The position numbers were made by a program, and so were the translations under genes. This document shows positions 43,143 through 54,200 of a stretch of 64,000 nucleotides of DNA, in pieces. Source of the DNA: Geomonas limicola (GTDB taxonomy: Bacteria > Desulfobacterota > Desulfuromonadia > Geobacterales > Geobacteraceae); the NCBI RefSeq assembly GCF_014193675.1, contig NZ_BLXZ01000002.1, forward strand, positions 558,001-622,000. Direction: 5' to 3'. The notes beneath the pieces are model-generated. The model saw only the letters and a program-made list of their open reading frames with translations. It was not told the origin of the DNA and searched no databases. Each line of letters starts with the position of its first letter. The first letter of the stretch is position 1.

Positions 43143-43216
43143 TCCCGGCTCCGGGGTGACAGGGAGGGAAGCTTAGGGCAACTACGCTTGCCACACGAAA
43201 ATGACGCAGACAAGAT

Positions 43217-43246
43217 CGGCCCCTTCGGCATGTGCCAAAGGGGCCG
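43217..43246. terminator. hairpin between convergent genes
   Basis: CGGCCCCTTCGGCA / TGCCAAAGGGGCCG, 14 bp with one mismatch and a very short loop. It lies between the hypothetical gene (+) and bcp (-), with a weak T-rich tail on the plus strand. Confidence 0.55.
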
Positions 43247-43315
43247 GTTGTGTTTGGGCTCGGGGTGAACCGGGGTGAACCTACAGGCGTGGTAGCCGCA
43301 CTACGGTGTGAAGGA

Positions 43316-43795
43316 TCAGCGCCCCCGGGCGAGCATCTTGAAGAAGTCGAGCACCTTGTCCGGGTGTTCCGCGGCCTTGGGGATCTTGGGCCAGTGCTTG
43401 ATGATCTGGCCGTCCGGAGCGATGACCACCGTGGAGCGGATGGTTCCCAGGGTGGTCTTGCCGTACTGGACCTTCTCGCCGTAGGCGCCGTAGGCCTTCA
43501 TCACCGAGGCGTCCGGGTCGGAGAGGAGCAGCAGGGGGAGGTTGTACTGGCAGATGAACTTTTCGTGCGATTTCAAGCTGTCCTTGCTGACCCCCACCAC
43601 GGCCCCGCCCAACTGCTCGAAGAGCGGCAGCAGTTTCCCGAAGCCGACCGCCTCGGCGGTGCAGCCGGGGGTGTTGTCCCGGGGATAAAAGTAGAGCACC
43701 AGGATCTTCCCGGCGAAATCCTTAAGCGAGTACTTCTTGCCGTCGCTCCCCTCCAGGGTGAAGTCCGGCGCAGCCTGCCCTTCCAAAAATGCCAT
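43316..43795 (-). CDS. bcp: thioredoxin-dependent thiol peroxidase Bcp
   Basis: A 159-residue peroxiredoxin starting MAFLEGQAAPDFTLEGSDGK at ATG 43795 after GGAGGG. The peroxidatic Cys lies in YFYPRDNTPGCTAEAVGFGK, the Bcp/PrxQ signature. The second Cys typical of PrxQ five residues later is absent, so it is a 1-Cys-type Bcp or uses an external thiol. It reduces H2O2 and organic peroxides with thioredoxin. It is a stand-alone gene, separate in subfamily from the 2-Cys enzyme at 16 kb. Confidence 0.93.
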   Translation of the reverse strand: MAFLEGQAAPDFTLEGSDGKKYSLKDFAGKILVLYFYPRDNTPGCTAEAVGFGKLLPLFEQLGGAVVGVSKDSLKSHEKFICQYNLPLLLLSDPDASVMKAYGAYGEKVQYGKTTLGTIRSTVVIAPDGQIIKHWPKIPKAAEHPDKVLDFFKMLARGR

Positions 43796-43910
43796 GTTTC
43801 CCTCCAATAGTGATGTGCCTTACGCAATGATGTCGCATGATCGTTCGCTTCCACCCATTAGCATGGGAACGAGAGGTGAATAACCGTCCAAGACTGTGCG
43901 TTTAAGACCG

Positions 43911-43930
43911 GGGCGAATCATCATTCGCCC
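43911..43930. repeat. dispersed GGGCGAAT inverted repeat
   Basis: GGGCGAAT / ATTCGCCC with loop CATC, flanked by extra G and C. This is a recognisable palindromic intergenic repeat of the kind scattered in Geobacter genomes, by memory rather than by search. It belongs to the 511-bp stretch 43796-44306, which holds no gene but several repeats. Confidence 0.55.
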
Positions 43931-43982
43931 CTACGGGACCGCAAATCCCCCCAAGAAACTTTACGAAATGAGGGCCTCGCGT

Positions 43983-44013
43983 TCCCCCCCTTGGAAAAGG
44001 GGGGGCAGGGGGG
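43983..44013. repeat. C-run/G-run palindromic repeat
   Basis: Seven C residues, TTGGAAAA, then two runs of G (GGGGGGG, GGGGGG) separated by CA. It can fold as a hairpin or G-quadruplex-like structure and is a second repeat type in the same gene-free stretch. Confidence 0.5.
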
Positions 44014-44245
44014 ATTCGCCTTTCAGTCCCCAAGTCTGCCGCTCCTTCATCTCATGAAGACAGCCGATGTGCGGGATTAACAATAGCAGACCGGTGGGCA
44101 AAGGCAAGCTATTGCCGCGGCTTAGCTTGCCTCGCCGCCCGTTTCGCGCTATGCTGCGCCCGCTTGACGAAGCCTTGTCCATGGATTGTCGGGGAGTGGG
44201 TGAGCTGCCAGCTGCGGAAATGGTGGCACCCTCCCCCTCACCCTG

Positions 44246-44271
44246 TCCCTCTCCCGCAAGGGGAGAGGGGA
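44246..44271. repeat. dispersed CTCTCCC/GGGAGAG inverted repeat
   Basis: TCCCTCTCCC / GGGGAGAGGGGA with loop GCAA or close to it. It is related to the element at 23585-23617. It lies 36 bp before the M50-like gene start. Confidence 0.6.
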
Positions 44272-44306
44272 CCGGTGCCGCGCAGTAACGGTGTCCGGGG
44301 CAAAGC

Positions 44307-44861
44307 ATGACGTATGGGGGAACTGTGAGCGCAGTACCGGTGCATGAATTTTTGCTGCAGGGAAAACCGTGGTACCACTTCACCGGCGTGCTGCTGGTGA
44401 TCACGCTTGCAGTCCTGCAGGCGCGGGTGGGGCGGGCGGGTGCCTTCTGGTTGATTCTCTGGGCGCTGCCGGGGACCGTGCTGCACGAACTGGCTCACCT
44501 GGTGGTGGCGCTTGTCACCGGTGGCCGTCCCGTCGGCTTCAGCATCGTGCCGCACCGGGAACCGGGGCGCGGCGGCTGGCGCCTGGGCTCGGTCACCATC
44601 AGCCGCCCCCACGCCATTTCAGCACTCCCTTCCGCCCTCGCGCCCCTCACCCTGAACCTGGTCGCCTACTACCTCTTTTGCAACTGGGGGCGCTGGTTCA
44701 CCGCCGACTTCGGCCACACCCTCCTCATGTACGCCGCCATCTACCTGTTCAGCTACAGCTCGATCCCCTCGGGGCAGGACATCAAGGTCGCCCTCTCCAA
44801 TCCGCTTGGTGTCGGCCTCTATACGATCGTCGCCGGCAGCGTCTGGCTGGTGCTGCGCTGA
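44307..44861 (+). CDS. M50-like membrane protein
   Basis: A 184-residue protein with about five hydrophobic segments. The motif LPGTVLHELAHLVVALVTGG contains HExxH, the zinc site of M50 site-2-type proteases and their relatives. A later segment is LAPLTLNLVAYYLFCNWGRW. The second zinc ligand usually sits in an N/LDG motif; only weak candidates (SGQD in SSIPSGQDIKVAL) are seen. It is either a small intramembrane metallopeptidase or a non-catalytic relative. It has no operon partner and follows a repeat-rich region. ATG 44307 is used; GTG 44325 is an alternative. Confidence 0.65.
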   Translation: MTYGGTVSAVPVHEFLLQGKPWYHFTGVLLVITLAVLQARVGRAGAFWLILWALPGTVLHELAHLVVALVTGGRPVGFSIVPHREPGRGGWRLGSVTISRPHAISALPSALAPLTLNLVAYYLFCNWGRWFTADFGHTLLMYAAIYLFSYSSIPSGQDIKVALSNPLGVGLYTIVAGSVWLVLR

Positions 44862-45247
44862 ACCCGGCTTCTCCACCTTTTTTCATCACGCCATGCGGTA
44901 TTTAAGGGGAGCTCACACCGCAGGTGACCTCACGTTCTCCCCGCATTGTATCTACTCCTCAAACACACTCTCTGCTTCCCAGACCCTCACTCTCAACCCT
45001 TCTTGGCACTGTATCTGGTGTCGCAAACTCCCCATTTCCACTACTCGCCACTTAGCCTGATTTAATTCTGTAACACGATTTTATATTTAAGAAACAGTGG
45101 CTTGTCTCCGATAGCACAAGCATTGCGTACCCTCCAATCTTGGCGCCACTTCCTGAAAGACATCCAATCCCTGCACAAATTTTCAATTCAATCAGTTTCT
45201 ATAACGGTTTAGCTATGAACCAGAAGGCTCGTGTGACGGAGGAGTGT
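44862..45247. other. 386-bp gene-free stretch before the giant gene
   Basis: AT-rich towards its end (TTTTATATTTAAG near 45082). A short hairpin GCTTGT / ACAAGC lies near 45102-45123. No riboswitch or good sigma70 promoter was recognised, so the promoter of the giant gene is undefined. Confidence 0.4.
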
Positions 45248-48200
45248 ATGAAACAAGAAAGCGTGTTGTCCCGACTGTTCCTGGCATTGGTGGTAGTGTC
45301 AGTCGTTCTCGCAACGGCGGGGTGGGCCCAGGCCTGGAGCCTGAAAGGCTTCCCCGTAACGAACAACACCGGGAAAACCGGCCGGATGTACCTCTCGGTG
45401 CAGGACCAGTGGGGTAATCCCGTAGCCGGCAGGTCCGGCTTCGGTGCCTACAGTTCGGCCGCAAGCACGCCGGCGCTGCGCGGCATCCCCGCCGGTACCG
45501 GCTACACGACACGCGCCTTCATCGACACCCGGGGGACCGGCTTCCAGCACGCCAACGACCCGAGTTTCACGTTCGGACCGTATGCCCTGAGCGGGGACCA
45601 GGTGCAGCCGATCACCTTCAGCCAGCCGACTCCGGTTCCGGCCCAGGCTCCGGGACGCCCCAAGATCACCCCGCTCAACGGCGCGGCGATCGTCGAGTTC
45701 GACGCACCCCGCACTCCGGACAACCTCCCCATCGCCGACTCCTATAACATCTACTGGAGCACCGACGCCAATCCCGGCCCGGGGAACACGGTGGGTGGCG
45801 GCGAACTCCTGAACATAACGACCCGCGAGCCGAAGATCGTGGTCTACAACCTGACCAACGGCTCCACCCTCTACTTCGCGGTCAGCGCGGTGAACGGCGC
45901 GGGTTCCGCCACCTCCCAGGTCTCCGATGCGGTCGTCATCAACCCGACTCCGGGTCCTGGAGCGAGTACCGTCCAGCTCTCCGTGGACACCAGCAGCATC
46001 GCCAAGACTAGCCAGTCTGCGCTGCTCGTGGTGCTCTCCGACGAAGCCCACAAGCAGCTCTACCCGAACTACCTGAAGAACCCGGCAGACCTGCAGAGCG
46101 TGCAAATCGCGGGGGTCCCGGCCGGCACCTACAAGATCTACGCGATCCTCGACCTGGACGGCAGCGGGAACCTGGATGCGCCGGCCAACGTCTCCAACAT
46201 CTCGGAAAACGACCGGCTGCAGCGCGGCATTCCCATCATGGTGGATGGTGTCAGTGCCGCAGTAAACGGCCCGACCCTGAAACTCGCCAGGCGCGGCGCC
46301 GGCGTGGCGGTGCGCACCGGCCACTCGCGGCAAAACGGCTACAACACCGCGGGGCTCGTCGACAACTACAACCTATCGTTTAGGGCCTCGCAGGCTGACA
46401 GGGCTCTCGCCAACGTAACCCTGAACGGCGGTCCCCAGGTAAACGGCCCGATCGACCTGGCGCTCAGCCCCAACCATGGCAACTCAGGGGATTACGAGCT
46501 GCAGCTGCCGGTCCAGGCCCGCCCCCAGGTAGGCGACAGCTACCAGCTGACCCTGTCCTACCTCGACGGGAGTGTCGAACAGCGCTCCGCCGCGGTCACC
46601 GGCATCATGGACGCCTTCACCACGCCGCTTTTCCCGGTCAACCAGACCGGCCCGGATAGCGTCGCGCCGCTGTTCGCCTGGAACAACCCGGGTAACCTCG
46701 CCGGGTTTTTAACCAGCAGCGTGTACAGCAACGGCTTCAACGCCGAGTTCCTGCAGATGTACTCCCTGACCGCGCCCTCCCAGGGGATCTCCTATCCAAC
46801 CGGGATGAGCTCCCAGTGGAGCCAGAACCTGCAGGACCTGGACGGCAACTCCTCCTACACCTGGAACAGCTTCACCCCCAACGCGAGCGGTCCCCGCGTC
46901 TCCGGGTTCACCCCGCAGAATGGCGCGGCCGGCAGCACCCTGACCATCCTGGGCTCCGGTTTCGATGCCAACCCGGCCAACAACCAGGTCGCCATCGGCG
47001 GCATGCCGGCAACGGTGAGCGCGGCGACCACGAGCATGCTCACCGTGGCGGTCCCGGCCTCCAGCGGCATCGTCACGGTCAACGTGAACGGCATCACCGC
47101 GGGGAGCAGCACACCCTTTGCGGTCACGGTCCCCTATACCGTCACGCTCACCAACGGCGCAGACGGTACCTCGCCGCTTTCCGGCGCCGCCATGACCCTG
47201 CTGCAGAACCCGACCAGCAACACCCTGGCCGATACCAGCGGCAGCGCCACCCTGCAGGTTCCGGCGCGCCCCTACTTCTCACTTGCCTTCAATCTGGACA
47301 GCTACCTGCCGACCCACTCGGCGCTCACCAGCGTGACCGGCCCGGTCACTACCAGCTTCAACCTGTTCACCGCGACGGAACTGCAGGCCCGTGCCGTAGC
47401 CCCCTCGGCAGGCAAGGGGGTCATCGTCGCCAGGGTCCAGGACCTTTCCAGCAACGCAACCACGCTCCCCAACGTGGCAGGCGCCGTGGTCACCGCGACG
47501 AGCGTGCTCCATCCGGACACCAACTACGTCGTCAAGTACACCAACGGCAGCACAAAGGTCGCTCTCGATCCTGCCCTCGCAGCCCAGACCGCCTCGGACG
47601 GCCGTTTCTACGTGGTTGACGTCGAGGAAGGTGACATCGTCACGGTGAGCGCGACCAAGAACGGCATGTGGTTCCCCAGCCGTGTCTTCCTGACCCACGC
47701 CGGTACCGTGTTCAGCGGCAACCTGAAAGGTGCGCTAACCTCGACCGCCAGCGCGAACCCCAAGGGTGGCAGCTACAGCGTAGCGCAGAGCGTTACCCTG
47801 ACGGCCACCGACAACGACAATATCTTCTACACCCTGGACGGCAGCGATCCGACCATCTCCGGGATGCTCTACAACGGGCCGATCACGGTGAACCCGAGCA
47901 CGACGCTTAGGTTCGTGGCACGCAACAAGTACGTAGCCGGTGCCGTGGGGGCGGTGCAGAGCGAGTATTACGGCGCGGCCAGCAGCAACCCGCCGGCAAC
48001 CGCCACGGGGACCTACAGCTTCGACTCTGCAACCAACACGCTCACCCTGAACTGGACCAGCACCAACTTCCCGTGCAACGGGCCGGTGCTGGGAACCGAG
48101 ACCGAGACCGTCACCACGCTCACCGACACCACCATGACCTGGGGCGCCAGCAAGCCGATGACCTTCACCCGGAGCGCCGGCACCGGCATCGTCGGGAGCT

Positions 48201-51200
48201 GGAGCTACACGGACAGCTCCTCGCCCGCCCCGTTCCAGCTGACCCTCTCCGGGGACGGCCTGGTCTCCTATTCGGGCTACCCGGTCTGCAGCACCCCCGG
48301 CGGCGACACCCAGCCTCCTACCGTGCCGACCGGCGTGAGCGCGAGCCTCACCAGCACCAACCTGGTGAACCTGTTCTGGAATGCCTCCAGCGACAACGTG
48401 GGGGTGGTCCGCTACCAGATCTTCCGCAACGGCACCCTGGTCGGGCAGCCGACCGGCGCAGCCAACACCACCTGGCAGGACGGCGCGGTCACCCCGGGTA
48501 GCAACTACAACTACAGCGTCTCGGCCTGCGACGCCGCCAACAACTGCTCCATGTCCTCGCAGCCGGCGTACATCACCGTGCCGGGCACCGGCACCGGCAC
48601 CGGCCAGTCCGCCAGCGCGAGCGGCAGCTACAGCTACGACTCCGCCAGCCGCGTGCTGAGCCTCACCTGGAACAGCTCCAGCTTCCCCTGCCAGGGGCCG
48701 AAGGTCGGGACCGAAACGCAGAACGTCGGCGTACTGAGCGCCACCAGCATGACCTGGAGCAGCCAGAGCTTCTCCTGGTTCCGCACCTCGGGCAGCGACG
48801 GCAGTGTCCTGGGCACCTGGGGGGCGAACGACCCGGCTACCGGCAATACCTACAGCGTCACCTTCAACAGCGACGGCACGGTGAGCGCAAACGGCACCAT
48901 CTACTCCTGCGGCAACGCGACGACCGGCGCCTCGACCCAGGTGGTCAACAACACCGGGAACCCGATCTACCAGGTGCTGGTGGGTAACGTCCTCTTCAAC
49001 CAGAACATCACCAGCTGCGGCAGCGGCTGTTCGACCCCCTTCTACCCGGTACCGGTGGGGAACAACCCGGTGGTGCTGCAGCAAAGTGCCGCCTCGGCAA
49101 ACCTGACCCTCGGCAGCCTCGGCTACTTCGACGGCACCAAAAGCTACGCCGTCAACATCGTCAATGCCGCCGCTCCCTGTGCCGAACTGTGGCAGCGCGC
49201 CGACGTCGGGCAGACCTTCGCCGGCGACACGGCCAAGGTGAAGCTCGGCTCGACCTGCAGCGGCGGCGGGAGCACCCAGGCTCCGGCCACCCCGACCGGG
49301 CTGAATGCCATGCCGGAAGGGACCAGCCAGGTCTACCTGAGCTGGAATTACCCCGCGGACAGCTCGCTTATCGCCAACTACCGCGTCTATCGCTTCGAGC
49401 AGCTGGTCGGGCAGCCGAGCGGTGCCGAGAACTGGTGGACCGACACCGGGCTCACCCCGGGCGCCAGCTACAGCTACAGCGTGGCAGCCTGCGATGCCAA
49501 CAACACCTGCTCGGCACCCTCCCTGCCGGTTCAGGTGACGCTCGCCCCGGCTCCCAAACCGCGGGTGTTCCCCCTGGACGGCGCGGCCTTCGTGACCCTG
49601 GACCAGAACAACAACACGGCCGCCAGCGTGGCACCCAGCAGCTACGACATCTACTGGAGCACGACCCCCTATCCGGGACCCAGCAACACCACCGGCGGCG
49701 GCCAGCTCCTCGGCATCCCGACCAAGAAACCGAAGGTGGTGGTCTACAACCTGACCAACGGTTCCACCCTGTACTTCGCGGTGGCTCCGAGCAACGCGGG
49801 CACCAGCACCGGGAACGCGACGGGATCGGTGGCCTACTCCGACCCGGTTACCATCAACCCGCCGCAGAGCGCGGCGAGCACGGTGCGGGTGACGGTGGAC
49901 ACGACCGGCATCGCCAAGAACGCCCCCTGGACCCCGCTCCTGGTGGCCCTTTCCGACGACAGCAGCAAGGCGATCTACGCGAACTACGTGAAGGTACCGA
50001 CTGACCTGCAGAGCGTGGAAATCCCGGGGGTCGCTTCCGGGACCTACAAGATCTACACGGTGCTCGACCTGGACGGCAAGGGGAACGTGGACGCCCTGGC
50101 GAACCCGTCGAACACGGTGGAGCTCGACCGCAACCAGCGCCCGATCCCCATTACGGTGGACGGCGTGAGCGCGACCGTGAACGGACCGACCCTGAAGCTC
50201 GCCGTGAAGAACGCGGCCGTGGCGGTCGGCACGCGCCACGCGCGCCAGAGCGTGAGCGCCACGAGCAACGGCACCACGACGGGCACGGCAGTCCCCGCAA
50301 GCGTCCAGGACAGCTACAGCCTGCTCTTCCAGGCGGCCCGGATGAACAAGGAGCTGACCGGCGCGACCGTGGAGAGCGGTCCGCAGCTCGCAGGGGCGAT
50401 GACGCTCTACCCGAGCTACGATTCCGACTCCCCGGGTCATTTCCAGATGCAGATGCAGGTGAGCCAGAGGCCCAAGGCCGGCGACAGCTACCGCTTCACG
50501 CTGAACTACGCCGACGGCTCCAGCGAAACGATGAACGCCGCGGTCACCGGGGTGCTGGACAGCTTCGCCACCCCGCTGTACCCGGTGCAGCAGACCGGAC
50601 CGGACAGCCTGACCCCGACCTTCTCCTGGGCGAACCCCGGGAACATCGCGAGCTTCCTCAGCTCGGGGGTCTACCTGAACGGCTTCAACGCGGATTTCCT
50701 CACCATGTCGACCCTCTCGGTCCCCTACCAGGGGTACCAGTTGTACGGCAGCAGCATGCAGTGGCAGCAGAGCGTGCGCGACCTGGACGGTAACGAAGCC
50801 GTGAGCTTCGCCGAGTTCGCCCCCAGTGCGAGCGGCCCGCAGATCAGCGGCTTTTCGCCCAAGGGGGGCCCCGCGGGGACCACGGTCACCATCAGCGGCT
50901 CGGGCTTCGACGCGACCCCCGCCAACAACCGGGTCTCCTTCGGCGGCATGACGGCGCAGGTCCTTACCGCAAGCGCCGACACCCTCACGGTGAGCGCACC
51001 GGCCTCGAGCGGCATCGTCACGGTCGCCGTTTCCGGGATCAGCGCGGGGAGCAAGGACAACTTTGCGGCAACCGTCCCCTTCACCGCCAACCTGACCGAC
51101 GGCGCCGACGGCACCACCGTGCTCAACGCCGCTACCTTCGCCCTGGCCGAGAACCCGCAGGTCAGCACCTCGACCGGCACGAGTGGCGCCTACACGCTCG

Positions 51201-54200
51201 GTGTACCGGCACGCCCCTACTTCTCCATGGTGTTCAGCCAGCAGGGGTACTACCCGACCTACTCGTCGCTCCTCAGCCTCTCCGGCAATAACACGAGCAA
51301 CTACAGCCTCTACAACCAGGCAAGCCTCACCGCGCGCGGTATCACGCTGGCCGCCGGCAAGGGCGTCATCATGTCGCGGGTCCAGGACGGCAGCTCCAAC
51401 GCGAGCTCGCCCCCCAACCTGGCCGGCGCGGTGGTCAGCGCCACGAGCCTCTTGCACCCGGACCAGCCGTATGTGGTGAAGTACACCAACGGCAGCACCA
51501 ACGCGGCGCAGGACCCGGCCGCCTACGGACAGACCGCCTCGGACGGCCGCTACTACGTGGTGGACGTGGACGAGGGCGACTACGTGACGGTCACCGCCCA
51601 CAAGGCCGGGATGTGGTTCCAGAACCGGGTCTTCGCGACCCACGGCGGCGCGGTGAGCTCCGGCTCCATCAAGGGGTACGCGCTCACCAGCGCCACGGCC
51701 ACCCCGCCGGGCGGCGTCTACAGCACGGCGCAGAACGTAACCCTGGGTGCCACGGCAAACGACCTCATCTACTACACGACGGACGGCAGCGATCCGCTCC
51801 TGAACGGGACGCTCTACACGGTACCCCTCACGGTAACCCCCCCCACGGTCCTCAAGTTCGTGGCGCGCAACAAGTACCAGGGGCTCGCCGCCGGCCCGGT
51901 GCAGACCGCGGCCTACAGCACCGGCGCGCAAAGCGGCACGGCGAGCGGCACCTACACCTTCGATCCCGCCTCGGGGCAACTGGTACTGAACTGGACCGCG
52001 TCCAGCTTCAGCTGCAGCGGTCCCAAGCTGGGCCAGGAAGTCCAGACGGTGACCTCGCTCAGCGCCAGCACCATGACCTGGCTGGACGGCAGCCTGAGCT
52101 TCAGCCGCAGCGCCGGTACCCCGGGGAGCCTCCTGGGGACCTGGAACATCGTCGACCAGTGGACCAACAGCTACACGGCAACCTTCAACAGCGACAACTC
52201 GGTGAGCGTCACCGGCACCGTGTATTTCTGTGACGGCGGCAACACCGGCGGCGGCAGCACCGGTCCGGACACCCAGTCTCCTACGATCCCCGGCAACCTG
52301 TACGCCGTCCCCTCGGGGAACGGCCAGTTTACCTTCTCCTGGAACCCGGCCTCGGACAACGTCGGGGTCACCAGCTACAACGTGTTCCGTAACGGCAACC
52401 CCGCGGCCCAGCTGCCCGCCCCCGGCACCTCCTGGATCGACGCCGGCGTGACGGCGGGAACCGTCTACAGCTACAGCGTCAACGCCTGCGACGCGGCCGG
52501 GAACTGCTCCGCCCAGGCACCCGCCATCCAGGTGATCAGCTTCGGCAGCGTCGGCCAGCCCGGCACTGCCAGCGGCCAGTACAGCTACAACCCGACCACC
52601 GGCGTCCTCGACTGGACCTGGAGCCAGGTGAACTTCGTCTGCGACGGCCCGAAACCGGGTGCCGAGGTGAAGACCATCAGCTCGCTCACCGCCACCAGCA
52701 TGGTCTGGGCGAGCGACTCGACCATGAGCTGGACCCGCCCAAGCGGCACGGCGGGCAGCATCCTGGGCACCTGGAACGGGCTGGACAGCTCGACGGGGAA
52801 CAGCTTCCAGCTCACCTTCAACAGCGACGGGACCATGACCGGTACCGGAACGATCCTCTTCTGCTCGGGGTACAGCGGCGGCACCATCATGCTCCCCCAG
52901 AGCGTCACGCTCAGCGCACCGACCCAGGTGCTCTACGGTAGCCAGCCGGTCAGCGTGGCGACCAGCGCCAGTTCCGGGCTGCCGGTTAACCTCACCGTGT
53001 TGAGCGGTCCGGCTACGCTGAACGGGCAGCTGTTGAGCTTCACCGGCGCCGGCAGTGTGGTTCTGAAGGCAAGCCAGGCCGGCAACAGCAGCTACCTGGC
53101 CGCCCAGACGCAGCAGACCATCACGGTGGCCCCGCGCCCAATAACCGTCACTGCGGATGCCAAGACCAAGGTGTACGGTTCGGCCGATCCCCCCCTTACC
53201 TTCCAGGTGACCGCCGGCAGCCTGGTCGGAACCGATGCCTTCAACGGCAGCTTGGTACGCAGCGCCGGCGAGGCGGCAGGAAACTACCCGATCCAGCAGG
53301 GGAACCTCTCTGCCGGCCCCAACTACCAGCTCTCCTTCCAGGGGGCGCCCCTGGCGATCACGGCCAAACCGCTCGTCATCACGGCCAACAACGCGAGCCG
53401 TCCCTACGGTGCGGCCAACCCGGCGAACCCGGGCTTCACCGCGCCGGCCCTGGTGGCCGGCGACCAGATCGCCTCGCTGACCTACGGCTACGCGGCGAGC
53501 GCCACCCCCACCGCTGACGTGGGGACCACCCACGCCATCACCCCGAGTGCCGCGGTGTTCGCCGCCGGCAGCGCCGCCAACTACCAGATCAGCTACCAGG
53601 ACGGCCTGCTCACCATCGCGGGGAGCGCCGCGCAGAGCGTAACCTTCAGCGCCCCGTCCAAGGCGACCTACGGGGACCTGCCGATCACCCTCGCGGCGAG
53701 TGCGAGTTCCGGCCTGCCGGTGAGCTTCACCCTGGTGAGCGGCCCGGCTACCCTGAACGGCTCGCAGTTGAGCTTCACCGGCGCGGGGAACGTGGTCTTG
53801 AAGGCGAGCCAGGGCGGCAACGCCAACTTCGCGGCCGCAGCCGACGTGCAGCAGACCGTGGCCGTCGCGGCGCGCCCCCTCCTGGTCAACGCCGATGCCA
53901 AGGCCAAGGTGTACGGCTCGCCGGACCCGGCACTCACCTTCCAGGTGACCGGCGGCCTGGTCGGCAGCGACGCCTTCACCGGCGGCCTCACCCGCAGCGC
54001 CGGGGAGGCGGTGGGGAGCTACCCGATCCTGCAGGGGAGCCTCTCCGCAGGCCCCAACTACCAGATCACCTACCAGGGCGCCGCCTTTGACGTCACGGCG
54101 CGGCCGCTCGTCATCACGGCAAACAACGCGACGAGGCCCTACGGCGCCCCCAACCCGGCGAACCCCGGGTTCAGTGCGCCCGCGCTGGTGGCCGGCGACC

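Noticed and set aside
44067-44288. A 73-codon plus-strand frame in the repeat-rich gap
   Set aside because: It runs through repeat sequences (PSPSPCPSPARGEG) typical of translated dispersed repeats, and it lacks a ribosome binding site.
44862-45247. A cyclic di-GMP riboswitch before the giant gene
   Set aside because: GEMM-type riboswitches are frequent upstream of such genes in Geobacter, so I looked for the conserved core sequences; none was found.
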